Of a stretch of 64,000 bases of DNA, positions 8,813-19,700 are shown one piece after another. Location of the stretch: assembly GCF_001661265.1 (NCBI RefSeq), contig NW_017566992.1, positions 1,162,892 to 1,226,891 of the forward strand. Reading direction: 5' to 3'. Origin of the DNA: Saitoella complicata NRRL Y-17804 (taxonomy: Eukaryota; Ascomycota; Saitoellomycetes; Saitoellales; Saitoellaceae). The stretch's first letter is position 1. The number at the start of each line of letters is the position of its first letter. The notes under the pieces are model-generated. The model was given only the letters and a program-made list of their open reading frames with translations. It did no database searches and was not told the origin of the DNA. A program made the position numbers and the translations under genes.

Positions 8813-11116
8813 ATGTCGACCGCAATCGGAAGATGTGCTAGGGCGTCTTCCTTGTCGAAATCAAGAGTAGGTCTCCTCCGAGCCGCAGGAGCCTTCAACT
8901 TCTTATTATATCTGCAAGGCCAGTCTCGTGCGTTCACCGCATCTTCTTCTTCGAAAGGAAGGAAGGGATCTAAGCTGTTGCTCGAAATCAAATTGTTAGA
9001 ATCGAAAGTTTCGGAGCTTCAATGGCAAATGGCGAAGGCGGAGAAGGCGCGGGCGGCGAAACTTGCGGCGGAAGCAAATCCTATCACGGAAGACGACTAT
9101 GACCAGTTCTTCGAGCAACTGATGGCGCCTCCAACGCACAGTAGTGACGACGCAAAACTTGCTTTGTCTGCAACAGCACGAATGCTGCCAGCGGCCGTGG
9201 TTGAGAGGTTGGGACACGGCACGGCACTCACCATCAGCGCGGACCATAAACGGGATTGGGCGGCCACCGTCACGGATTTCCAGGCGAATGGTGGATATAA
9301 GGGTCTGTCGATTTATGAGATAAACAGGTTCGTTCACTGGATCCCGCAAAGCGAGCGAGGAGAGCTTGTGCCCAAAATATTGGATCAACTTAAAGAAGCT
9401 GAGGTTCGGCCTGATGTTTTGACATACGATCTTCTTCTGGACGGATTAGCCAAGTTGGGAAAGACAGAAGAGGCCGTCAACCTTTTCGCGGAAGTGTTGG
9501 AAAAGGGACATTCTCCAACGCTGCACACTTATCATCACCTTCTTAGAGCCTTCGCTGAGGTAGCAGATATCGGCACTACGTCGAGAATTTTCAACCAAAT
9601 GCGGGCCGCTGGAGTCGAGCCCAACCGACAAATCAATACAACGCTCATCGCAGCATGTGTGCGCTCAAAGCATTTGAAAGAAGCACAGCAAATTTTCGAC
9701 TTCATGAAGTACAAGGGCCAACAGGACGCGCCGGACCTTACGACGTACAACCTCATGATTCACGCATGTTCTATCAGACAGGAAGCCGAGCGCGCAGAAG
9801 AACTCTTCATGGAACTTCAGACCCGCCCTCAGAACCCCTTGAAGCCAGATGCGACGACTTTTGCATCAATTATTCACGCGTATGCGTCCCGGAAGGATTA
9901 CTACACTGAGGCTTGGCTTATGGCGGAGAAGATGCGCGAGGCGGGGTTCGAACTTAACAGGCATGCGTGTAATGGCTTGTTGCAGGCCTGTGGCAAGGTG
10001 GGAGACCTCAGCAAAGCGAGACAGTTAGTGATGGAGATGGCGAACAGTACGCAGAAGATCGAAGAGGCGTTTGATGTCTATACCTTCCAGCATCTGTTTC
10101 GGTCTTATGCGAACTTTTACATGTGGAAGAGGGACGGTAAAATGGCGAATCGGAAGTTACGGAATACAATTCATGAGCGGACCACTTCAGATGAGGATGT
10201 TTCCAGTGTTCCTCAGCTGAGCGAATCGGAGATATCGGATAACCCACGCGCTATTCCTTTTTTGCCATACTCTGAGTTGCGTTCCTCAGAAGATGTGATT
10301 AAGGAGGCTTGGGACGTGCTCGCCTATCTCCGGAAACACCGTCCTGAAGACGTGGATACGCACCTGCTCAACACTGTCCTCGCGATCCCGCTCAATTTTC
10401 AGGATCATTCATCTTTGAAGCGGTACTACGAGGAATTCTTCACAAGCGAGGAGCAGAACGAGACAGCTGAGCAAGGCAAGGCCGAGGAAGGAAACCGAAA
10501 TCCTAAGCCCCCGAGAAACGGTTATACGTTCCAGACTGCTCTTCAAGCGGCTTACCAGGCAAGGGATCTGAAATTCCTTCGCCAAGTTTGGGAAGAGCGC
10601 AGTGTATGGCGTAGAAGAGTCAAGACAGAAATTCGGGAATCGTCATCGCCTAAAAGACCTGGAAAGAAACACCATGAAAATGACCAGGCTCTCGCGCATG
10701 TAACGAATCTCGGAAATGATCCTCGATACCTCGAAATGAGAAAGACGCATGATTTTGCGGCCGTGAGAACGATGGTCAACGGTTTGGCCCGTTGCAATGA
10801 ACTGGAGGAAGCGACACGACTGCTTCGTTCCTGTGAATGGCAATATATCTGGACGCCTCAAGACCTGTCAACGATGTATATAAAGGCAAAGCAAGCGGAA
10901 GACTTGTATGCCACGTCGTTGGTGCGGAAGTTGGTATACCGGAGTCATAAATTCCAGGAGGAGGGAGACCTAAAACCAATTCGTGGTCCTATGTGGGCGA
11001 ACAAGAAGTGGGAAAGAGGTAATGTGGTGCCGAAGCAACCGCAGCCTGGGGATGACGTGAATGTTGATGATGAGGGCCCGGCTCCCGCTGGCTATGGGAA
11101 GTGGCGCTTCATGTAG
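8813..11116 (+). CDS. Mitochondrial pentatricopeptide-repeat (PPR) protein
   Basis: A single exon of 767 residues. The first ~50 residues are Arg/Ser/Ala-rich without acidic residues ('RAFTASSSSKGRKGS'), as in a mitochondrial presequence. A short coiled coil follows (about 55-80). Residues ~190-420 hold at least six 35-residue PPR units, e.g. 'PDVLTYDLLLDGLAKLGKTE', 'SPTLHTYHHLLRAFAE', 'PDLTTYNLMIHACS' and 'PDATTFASIIHAYASR'. The C-terminal half has weaker repeats and ends in a basic tail. Fungal PPR proteins bind specific mitochondrial RNAs to support their stability, processing or translation. The layout resembles the CCM1 / cya-5 group, but the target RNA cannot be told from sequence. The start is the first in-frame ATG and gives the presequence. 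Confidence 0.88.
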   Translation: MSTAIGRCARASSLSKSRVGLLRAAGAFNFLLYLQGQSRAFTASSSSKGRKGSKLLLEIKLLESKVSELQWQMAKAEKARAAKLAAEANPITEDDYDQFFEQLMAPPTHSSDDAKLALSATARMLPAAVVERLGHGTALTISADHKRDWAATVTDFQANGGYKGLSIYEINRFVHWIPQSERGELVPKILDQLKEAEVRPDVLTYDLLLDGLAKLGKTEEAVNLFAEVLEKGHSPTLHTYHHLLRAFAEVADIGTTSRIFNQMRAAGVEPNRQINTTLIAACVRSKHLKEAQQIFDFMKYKGQQDAPDLTTYNLMIHACSIRQEAERAEELFMELQTRPQNPLKPDATTFASIIHAYASRKDYYTEAWLMAEKMREAGFELNRHACNGLLQACGKVGDLSKARQLVMEMANSTQKIEEAFDVYTFQHLFRSYANFYMWKRDGKMANRKLRNTIHERTTSDEDVSSVPQLSESEISDNPRAIPFLPYSELRSSEDVIKEAWDVLAYLRKHRPEDVDTHLLNTVLAIPLNFQDHSSLKRYYEEFFTSEEQNETAEQGKAEEGNRNPKPPRNGYTFQTALQAAYQARDLKFLRQVWEERSVWRRRVKTEIRESSSPKRPGKKHHENDQALAHVTNLGNDPRYLEMRKTHDFAAVRTMVNGLARCNELEEATRLLRSCEWQYIWTPQDLSTMYIKAKQAEDLYATSLVRKLVYRSHKFQEEGDLKPIRGPMWANKKWERGNVVPKQPQPGDDVNVDDEGPAPAGYGKWRFM

Positions 11117-11347
11117 ACGAGTTCGATATCTTCTCTCAATTTGTCATTTGTGGGATGTAGTACATCTGGCGTTTCTTAGTATCCAAGATATAATCAAGAA
11201 GTCCAAGCTTGAGCTGCGTTTCATGTAGCAAGAACCAATATCATATTCTATATGACTTTTCGTACATCCAAGAAATCCAAGAACGCCCAACCCCAAAGAT
11301 TACTAGTAAAAGGGTATCCAAAAGTCGGCGACTATCACGTCCACGTC

Positions 11348-13050
11348 CTACATAACCACGCACTTCCCTTGCTGTCCCGGCGCCATGCCCATCCTCTCCA
11401 TCTGTTCCACCGCCACCTCCTTCTCGTTCTCGACCTGCTTCTGCTTCGCCTCAATTGGGAAGTACAGCTTCAAGAAGTTCAACAAACTGTAATCGATATT
11501 GGACGAATCGGCCAACATCACGACGTCTCGTCTACAAATCGGGCACTGCTTCTTCTTCTCGCGCTGGAGCTTGACAAGGCAGCGAACGCAGAAAACATGC
11601 GAGCAAGGGAGACGGACGGGCTTCATCGTGATCGAGGCGCAGATTGGGCAGATGTAATCGTCAAGCTGCGGGATGATGGAGAGGAGGTTCGTGGACATGG
11701 TGTAACAGATCGCTTGAGCCATGCTTTGCGTGAAGGTTGAGTCGGCGGCAATGAGTTCAGGAAACGTAGTGCGTGCACTGTGAAACGTTGTCAGTATTTC
11801 ATGTAAATAGGCAAAGGGATTGCGCTTCACCTCAAAGACGTGCGCTTGTCAAACTTCTTCAAAATCTTGTACATCGCCATGTGGTTCATCTTTTGAAACC
11901 TCAGGTTCCTCAAGATCGCCATATTGATCCTCCAGAAATCATCGAGCATAGGCTTAGACAACCCCTGCTTAAACCGACCAACAATCCCAGCATCCTCCAG
12001 CTGTTTTGCGAACCACTCCAAGCGTTCCTTCGCCTTCTCCGCCGTGCGCTCTCCACGTTCTCGTTCTGTGTCAGCAAAGAAAACTCCCGCATCAAGATAG
12101 AGACGAAAGACCTCTCGCCAAGGGTAAAGATCGGACTTCTGCGTCCCACGCTTCGTCTCAGGATTCGTTACCTTCGTCAAGCAATTCGACAAAGCAGTAA
12201 CCTGCAACGACAACGTCTCCTTCTGTTTCGCTTGCAGTGCCTCCAGGTTCTCTAGCTCGCTCGTGAGCATATGGAAGAACTCGGAGTCTGAGGTGAGTGT
12301 GATCTCAATTTTTCGTGGCTCGGCGTGTGGATGTGACGATTCACCGACTTCGTCTTCCATAATGTCTGCGGGTCTGGGTTTTGACGACGAGTCTTCGTCT
12401 GTAATGAAGATGCCCTCATCACTATCGGGAACATGATCGAAATCCATTTCGCTTTCCTCACTTGCGGGGGTCTCTGGGCCGTTTTCCATCGCAGCAGCCT
12501 CCTCATCGGTGATTTCTGTAATGATGGCCTCCACATCACGTTCGGAGGCAATGTCGTCAACCATCTCTGCATCGGCAATCTGTTCTGCCGAGGCCGTCAG
12601 CGGATCGAAAGACGACACAATAGAAATTCCGCTCAGCGCTTGCTGGTTCAGCAAGAGTTCCTCGAATGAATGACGAGTATTTGGTGACAGATCAGCCGTA
12701 ACAGGGATATCACCGTCGATGGTCAAAACGATCTTCGGTGTGAAACTCTTGATATTGCCGTCGAAGCTGTACGTCAGCCTAGCGTTAAGGCCGTTATCTT
12801 CAGGTTTTTCTCCATCCTGACAGAGCAGCAGACGGATCGTAGAAGCGCTCAGACCGAGCGATGAAAGCTCCAAAACCACTTTGTTGATACACTTCTTCAA
12901 AGCTTTGTATTGAATTGCAGCCGAACGCCATTCCACAGGGATGTCCTCCTCCTCGAGCTGCCTCTCGAAAGACTTGCCGAACTAGAAAAAGCAGTTAGCA
13001 AACAGATCGATATCACGACGCGTACGGACAGATCAAATACAAACCTTCAT
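11348..13050 (-). CDS. SPX-RING E3 ubiquitin ligase with C-terminal CaaX box
   Basis: Three exons, complement(join(11348..11777,11831..12981,13045..13050)), give 528 residues. The first exon is only 6 nt (Met-Lys); splicing makes the canonical SPX start 'MKFGKSFERQL'. SPX segments are split by a ~200-residue acidic insert rich in Asp/Glu and resume with 'ELENLEALQAKQKETL' and 'MYKILKKFDKRT'. A C3HC4 RING occupies about residues 425-468 (CPIC, 'PCSHVFCVRCL', CPIC). SPX domains bind inositol pyrophosphates and report phosphate status; RING domains recruit E2 enzymes. The last residues are CVVM-stop, a CaaX motif favouring farnesylation, which would tether the ligase to membranes. The gene is divergent from JJJ1 (292 bp). 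Confidence 0.9.
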
Positions 13051-13342
13051 GGCTGCCTAGCGCTTTGAATGAAAGGAGAGCCCTCTTGATCGATAATTCT
13101 CATGAATCGAATATTGCCATTCGAAATTCGAACAACTCAGGCTCCTGTCAGATTTCGGCAATGAGGTATTTTCTGGGGCCGTTCATAGACAAGCTCGTTT
13201 CTGCGATGCTAAGTTGCGAATTCGCCCCCGCTACGGTACCAGCCTCGAGTACACCGGGGCACGTGCACCAACACCCAAGGGTCCAAGCGTAAAGTCCCGC
13301 CCGTACTGCAGGTCCTCGCCTCATATACCCGGACCTTTTCGA

Positions 13343-15139
13343 ATGGGCAATTGGGGATCAAGTACAGCAGACGGTACCGATCAGAAGGACCATTCGTCTA
13401 TGAGGACGTGTTACTACGAGCTCCTCGGCGTCGACCGCGATGCGACGTCTGCAGAGCTCACAAAGGCCTACCGCAAGGCTGCCCTAAGGTGGCATCCGGA
13501 TAGGAATTATGGCAATGTCGAGGAAGCTACGGAGCGGTTCGCGGAGATTCAGGTTGCGTACGATGTGCTGAGTGATGATCAGGAGCGTGCGTGGTACGAT
13601 TCTCACCGTGATGCTATCCTCCGAGGGCAGGATGTGGGATCTGGAGACTATGATTACGAGATTGCCGGCACGACTGTACCTGATCTCATGAAGTTCTTTG
13701 ACCCCTCTGTATACGCCAAGATGGACGATTCGCCCTACGGCTTTTATACCCGGATCAGAACTTTATTCGACACACTCGATCGCGAGGAGGAAGCAGCAGC
13801 GCGGAACGAAGGCCGCGATTATACCAACCGACCCTCATTCGGAGACTCGAATACGTCATTCGACCCACAGGTAAAGGACTTTTACTCAGCATGGGGTGGG
13901 TTCGTAACAGAGAAGAGCTTCTCATGGTGTGATCAATACCGCTACGCCGACGCCGCGGACCGTCGTGTTCGCCGAGCAATGGAGAAAGAAAACAAGAAAG
14001 CAAGAGATACAGCTCGTAAAGAATACAACGACACCGTCCGTCAGCTCATCCTCTTCATTCGCAAACGTGATCCGCGATACAAGAAAGCGACCCAAATGTC
14101 CGAAAAGGCACGCCAAGCCGCCCTCCTCGCCGCATCGAAAGCGCAGGCCGCAAAAGATCGTGAAGCCTTCAGAGCAAAGTTGGGGACATACCATGAGCCA
14201 GAATGGATGAAATCATCCAAAGACGACGCCATCGCCCAAGCTGAGCTGGAAGCTGAGTTTTACGGAGACGAAGAGGTGTATGAATACGAATGTGTTGCCT
14301 GCAACAAGAGCTTCAAGAGCGAGAATCAGTTTGAGGCGCATGAGAAGAGTAAGAAGCATGTGAAGGCTATACAGGCGTTGAAGAGACGGATGCAGAAGGA
14401 AGCGGAGGCGTTTGGCTTTGAGGAGACTGAGGATTTTGAGGTCATGGATCATCCGGGTCCAGGGAATGACAGTGAAGAGGATGTTGAGGAGGAGGAAGAT
14501 GAACAAGAAGAGGCATCTGTGGCTGAAGAAGCTGCCCAAGAGGTTGAGACTCCAGAATCACAACCATCAGAGGAGGAGGACGAACCGGAAGAACCCGCGA
14601 AGCCAGAGCCTGAAGCGGCAGAACCACTACGGACGTCACTCGACAGCATCGCAACCTCAGCAGACGAAGACTACGGTTCAGTAGACCAATTCGCCGCTCG
14701 AACAGCAGGAAAGAAGAACAAGAAAGCAAAGAAACGAAAGGGGCAGCGGGGACCTGCTCTACACGATAGTGAGGACGAAGACCAAGCAGCCGAAGAACTC
14801 GCCAGAATCCTCGCCGGTGTGGGAATCTCCACCAGCACCCCCACTACAGACATCTCATCCCCCACCGCCGCCGATGATGACGACGACGACGACGACACCC
14901 CAACAGCAGCAAAGAAAGGCGCAAAAGCCAAACGCGCGGCGCGTAAAGTAAAACAAGAAGCAAAAGAGAAGGAGGCGACGGAGAACGAGTTAGTTTGTGT
15001 ACGATGTGAGGAGGAATTCGATAGTCGGAATCAGTTGTTTGAGCATATCAAAAGGACGGGTCATGCAGCGCCGCAGTATATGACGGGCTCTGGGCCGGGG
15101 GCAGGGGGCGGGAAGGGCAAGAAGGGGAAGAGAAGATAG
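13343..15139 (+). CDS. JJJ1: JJJ1-like DnaJ co-chaperone with two C2H2 fingers
   Basis: A single exon of 598 residues from the chosen ATG. The J domain spans about 21-92 ('TCYYELLGV', 'HPDRNYG' with HPD at 51-53, 'AYDVLSDDQERAWYDSHR'). Charged helices follow. A C2H2 U1-like finger lies near 313-338 (CVAC...H...H), then a long acidic stretch with an eight-Asp run, and a second finger near 551-575 (CVRC...H...H), ending in a basic tail. In yeast Jjj1 works with Hsp70 Ssa and Rei1 to free the export factor Arx1 from cytoplasmic pre-60S particles. The start is uncertain: Met at 13400 gives the usual 'MRTCYYELLGV' N-terminus, while the frame is open upstream to 13214. The start at 13343 is a compromise. 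Confidence 0.92.
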   Translation: MGNWGSSTADGTDQKDHSSMRTCYYELLGVDRDATSAELTKAYRKAALRWHPDRNYGNVEEATERFAEIQVAYDVLSDDQERAWYDSHRDAILRGQDVGSGDYDYEIAGTTVPDLMKFFDPSVYAKMDDSPYGFYTRIRTLFDTLDREEEAAARNEGRDYTNRPSFGDSNTSFDPQVKDFYSAWGGFVTEKSFSWCDQYRYADAADRRVRRAMEKENKKARDTARKEYNDTVRQLILFIRKRDPRYKKATQMSEKARQAALLAASKAQAAKDREAFRAKLGTYHEPEWMKSSKDDAIAQAELEAEFYGDEEVYEYECVACNKSFKSENQFEAHEKSKKHVKAIQALKRRMQKEAEAFGFEETEDFEVMDHPGPGNDSEEDVEEEEDEQEEASVAEEAAQEVETPESQPSEEEDEPEEPAKPEPEAAEPLRTSLDSIATSADEDYGSVDQFAARTAGKKNKKAKKRKGQRGPALHDSEDEDQAAEELARILAGVGISTSTPTTDISSPTAADDDDDDDDTPTAAKKGAKAKRAARKVKQEAKEKEATENELVCVRCEEEFDSRNQLFEHIKRTGHAAPQYMTGSGPGAGGGKGKKGKRR

Positions 15140-15493
15140 ACACAAGGTTTTGGGTGCATGGGGGAGACAGCATTGCATTAGGGTTACGCATCTGTAAGAG
15201 TAGCAAAGAATGGATCTAGAGATTGAACATGATCAGGTACAAAGACCCTCCGCACCCGCTTCATGTAACGAAACCTGGCTAGAGGTAGGTGGACGCACTG
15301 AATGTTCTTCAGTTCACACACAGGTGAAGTGAACGTTTCCGATTCTCACGGCACGGCGGGCTTGCTGCCCCTCCCTGCAACAGTTCAATAGAGGATTTTG
15401 CAGACCATTTCTTCGAAGTACGCAGCCGATGGCCACCCATCGAACGTTCGCCAGGCTCCTCCTGAACATTCGGTAAAAACTCGTCGACAAAAA
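15140..15493. other. Intergenic, ~350 bp
   Basis: This is the 3' flank of JJJ1 and the 3' flank of the tRNA gene on the other strand. I see no further gene. Confidence 0.55.
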
Positions 15494-15566
15494 CGACCCA
15501 CCCAGGACTCGAACCTGGAATCTCTTGATTCGTAGTCAAGCGCCTTAACCATTGGGCCAGCAGGTC
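15494..15566 (-). tRNA. tRNA-Arg (anticodon ACG), copy 1
   Basis: A 73-nt cloverleaf without intron. The acceptor stem GACCTGC pairs with GTGGGTC, allowing two G-U pairs. The anticodon stem CTTGA/TCAAG encloses the loop CTACGAA (anticodon ACG, read as ICG for CGU/CGC/CGA). The A box TGGCCCAATGG and the B box GGTTCGAGTCC are both present. A T5 Pol III terminator follows. The sequence is identical to the copies at 28467 and 59419, and the 5' flank reads TTTATCCAAAT. Confidence 0.96.
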
Positions 15567-16738
15567 ATTTGGATAAATTGGTTTTGTTGAAAAACATCCA
15601 ACAACCTCATCTCGCTCAACAACCTACCGTGAGAGACTACTCAGCGCAGGCGCAGCAGCTTCCTCCCCCCCCCAACTAACAGAACCAACCACCCACAACG
15701 CCCCAATGTGTCGTGTGTGTTTAGCACAGTGTTCAAGCCATAAGTGTTTTCACTGCTGTCTCTAACTCACGCTACTGGCCTGTCGGTACCTGTTACCCAA
15801 GCCGGACATGCTTCTGGTTTGTAAATCGCCGTTGGTACTAGAATCACTGAGAGGATTCCGGCGTCCCAGGCACCCTATAGCGCTTCGGTGGGCAGGCGGC
15901 TGAGCCCTAAAGGCACTGGCGCTCATGACTGCGGTCGCTGTTTGCATTTGCAATAGAATCACTCAGAGGATTCCAGCCAAGCTGATTGACGCTTTCGTGT
16001 TCACAGAAAGTGTAGAACCCTCCAATGCTCTGGAGACAGTGTGGCTCGCCAGAACCTCAAGGAGTTTCTAGCATTGTCCGTCCTCGATCCAGAGACTGGT
16101 AGGGTCCGACAAGGGTTTTGCGAAACTTTTGCTCGTTGGCAGTACAGGCATCTTCATCAAAAGTGGCTGCACGGTCAACTGGCATGCGTATAGTAGAATA
16201 GCTAGAGACATACACGCACATTAGCTTTTGTTACCTTGGTAGATACAAGAGACTCACCATCGATAGACCCGAGCTCGTACGGTGCCTATTTAAAAGCTGC
16301 GCGACCCTAATCCGGTAGCAAGAAGGCCGGAGCTGATCGTATTACTCGCAGTGATAGTGATGACGTATGATGAGAATCGTACGAAAGGGTCATTAACGGC
16401 ATCAGGCCCGCCGCCAATTCTACTCGTTCATATTAGCCGGGCATGTTTCTGCCTTTACGTTAACCGCTCCTGCGCTTTGGCATCGTCGTGGGAAAAGGAG
16501 GTCGCCCTCCAAGTGAACTCACCAGAGTAGAGATATAATGAAACGAAAGGAATGCAACTATACCGCATGGAGAATCAATCACAATGAAATTGATATGCTC
16601 GATGCAGCAGATAACGCCCGCCAAAGATAATTCAAGATATACCCCAGAAAGTGCGAAAACACCAATAAACGCCCCAAATGCGTGAAAACATGCTAGATCA
16701 TGTTCGTCCAATCCTCATCCTCCTCTCCAATCGCGCGA
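15567..16738. other. Gene-poor tract, ~1.17 kb
   Basis: This lies between the tRNA 5' flank and the stop of the FRQ homologue. It holds an imperfect 24-bp direct repeat (15839-15862 and 15954-15977) and a CTATTTAAAAG TATA-like motif at about 16287. Short open frames here have no protein-like composition. I see no gene. Confidence 0.55.
15839..15977. repeat. Imperfect 24-bp direct repeat, spacing 115 bp
   Basis: The motif TAGAATCACTGAGAGGATTC (first 20 bases) recurs with two changes 115 bp downstream. The spacer is unique and GC-rich. There is no coding sense and no terminal inverted repeats, so origin is unknown. Confidence 0.6.
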
Positions 16739-19700
16739 CTAAATCGCGATCTCACTATCATTACTGCTCGACAAACTCGGTGCGCTGTGTTCGTTCTTGT
16801 TCAAAACCTCATCGTATGCAAGGTTGTTGCTCAAGGCTTCACGAGCGGCACGTACGCGTTCCTCCATCGCATTGCGGATCTCTTGGTACGCACTTGTGAA
16901 GGCATTAACGTCAAGAGTCTGCATACTCGCCGCAGCAGGCAAATGCATGCCGATTTGTGGAGTCCGCGACATGTACGGAGTAGGCGTCTGAGATGCATTC
17001 GGAGTAGCATTGTTCCATGCATCGCGAACAAGCCTGACCCTCTCTTCCTCCCTGCGTGCCGCACGACCCATCGCAGACTCCTCGATCCTGTTGCGTCTCG
17101 TCTTTCCGCCAGCTGGAGACACGTCAACCATACTAGACTCCCTCTGTCTTTTCCTGGTTGAGATCGGCGGACCCATGCTTCCACTGCGATCGCAGAGGTC
17201 GGCACCGGCATTGGACGCTGCGGATGAGGAGGCCATGTCCATATCAACATCCATATCGTCCGACGAAATGCCAGAATGTCCACTGTCTGCCAATCGGGCA
17301 ACGTGCTGGTCAATTTCATCTGCGATGGCGTCGTGGTTCAGTAGAGGTAGTGTACCCATCGGGGACAAGCCCGAAACCCTGCGCTCCTTGAACATAGAAA
17401 CACTGGGTTCAAGAAGCTTCTTCTCGAAAATCTCAACGTGACGAGGGGTCTGAGCAACCCTTACCGACATGACAAAGTTGTCGACAGCCCTGACATCGTC
17501 CCCGTACAATACGAACTCGAAGGGCTCCTCGCCGACCTCCGTGGCAAGAGAAGTACTTCCATCATCCACCACCAAATCCGGCACGTCCATCTCCTCAACC
17601 GCAGGCAACGCCATCAAAGCCTCCCGACTCGTCAATGGCAACTTGGCATCATCCTCATCCGACCTCAACCCAATAACATCCTCCGTGGCTCTCTCGTACG
17701 AGATATCCCTCGGCATCTTGCCCTTCTCCCTGGAGTAATCCGCACAAATCCCGCCCTCGAAGAACACAATCGGCCCGAAATCCTTGTCTTCTTCCTCCGT
17801 CGTTGTCTCCTCTCCAGAATCCTGGGCCTTCTCCCTCCTAGTGGCCAACATGGGTCTCTGCATGTTGGGAGGCATGGCGGGCAGGGGACCCTTTGCAACA
17901 GATGCGGCGCCAGAAAGCCATGCTTCAGCTTTCTTGCTTCCGGTCTCACGTGCTTTCTCGGTCTTGCCCATGGAGAGGGTTTGTGTTTGTCCGACTTCTC
18001 CGTGGGCGCCAGCGGAGGTAACGGTAATAGGCGTCTGTTCCTGTCCGATGACAGAAGAGAAGATACTCCTCGACCTGGACAACGTCGACGGCGCACTCGT
18101 TGCCGCACCAGAACCGGAACCGGTGTTAGATCCGGATCCCATCGTCTTCCCACCACTTCCACTCCCGCTTCCTCTACCACAACCACTCCCACGGCTGCTG
18201 CCGCTACCAGATCCACTTCCAGACTCACCAGCAGACCTCTCCCCACTCTCCAGACTCGGCGTCTCACTAGCCCCCCTCTCCAAAACCCCCATCCTCCCCC
18301 TAATCATCCCCCCATCCTCACTCAACTCCAACCTCGTCGAAAACTTTTCCACAGCAGCCCTAACGAACGGTAACGTAACGTTCATCAGATGCAGGTGTGC
18401 GAGGTTGGTGATGATGTTGAGGTAGACCCAGCCGTGTGTGTCTGCGCCTTGGAGTTCTTTGTTGGCTGTGACGAGGTCTTCGATGCGGGAGACCACTTGG
18501 CGCATGCGGAGTTCGTCTTCGGTGTCAGGTGAGGCGGGTAGTGATTCCTCGGCCTCGGATTCGGTGTCGATGTTTGCGACGAAACCTCTCATCAACTCTT
18601 CCAATTCAGCTCTCTTCTTGGCGCTCATACGACGTCCGAGTCTGACTTCGACCAAACCCTTGATACCACCACTTTGCTTCCCGGTAACAGACGCCATAGA
18701 GGCCTTCTCCATCTTCTTCAACCTGGCCCTCAACCGCTGATTCTTCAACCTCAAATCATCGACTATATCCCGGAAGTTACTCGATGATGGATCACTCGAG
18801 CTTCCTTCCTCCCTGATGCCGCCAGCTTTCCCTTGCACCTGCACCTGTCCCCTCTTCGACAACGACTTTTGCAACGCCGGAGCCTTCAAGTTCGACGGGT
18901 GCTGGCCATGGTGCTGCTGACTCGACATCGAGGTATCATCCCCGACCTTCTTCCCCGCGAAATAGGGCGAATCACTGTCACTCGGAAACTTCGACTTGGA
19001 ATTATTCGCCCTCACATTCCCATTAAACTCCTTGAACCAATCACTCTTCGTACTCTTCGTCATACCACTAACACCACTCCCCATTCCCGTCCCAATACTC
19101 CCAGAACCGGAATCACCACCACTCCCTGTACCAGAACTCTCATCACCGCTGCGAGTGCCGTTCGAGTCCGTCGCGCCACCGCCGACTGTCTGCTTTTCGA
19201 ATTCCGGAAAAGAGGATTCGCCGTCTGATTCAACCGATGCGTCTGCGTCTTGGCTCGTGTTGTTCAGGTCGTGTTCGGGGCTGGAGCGTGTGGGATCGGG
19301 CGTGCCGAGTTGTCCGTTGATGTTGTTGCCTGAACTGCGGATACTTCCTGGTCCACGCGAACGTCGATTACCGATATACGGTGGGTTCGAGAACTTGGAA
19401 GAGGAACGCGTACGACGGGAGTTCGATTCTTGACGCGTGGGCGGTGGTGCGATCGCGGCGGTTGTATGCGTCATGGGAGGTTGAGGAACAGCGTAATTGT
19501 CGAGTAACTTTGGAGCAAACGTGAATGGCGTCGCTGGCTGTGCATTCGGATAAATGATTGGCGGAGGACTCCCTGAACTTCCACCTTGTGTATCTGGAGC
19601 TTGATACGGCGAAGGTTGTGTTGCGTATGTCGGAAGTGGAGGGAAAGAGGGGTACTGTGGTAGTGAGATCGGGGGTAGACTGATAGGTGCTTGCGGTGGT

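Noticed and set aside
13343-13360. N-terminal MGNWGS of the JJJ1 model as an N-myristoylation signal.
   Set aside because: The start is itself uncertain, Jjj1 is a soluble ribosome-biogenesis factor, and the shorter start at 13400 gives the normal family N-terminus.
17438-18373. 311-codon open frame antisense to the FRQ homologue (and another at 17784-18425).
   Set aside because: It mirrors the Gly/Ser/Pro codons of the sense gene, has no protein-like motifs, and sense-strand FRQ blocks explain the region. An antisense transcript like Neurospora qrf is possible but cannot be seen in sequence.
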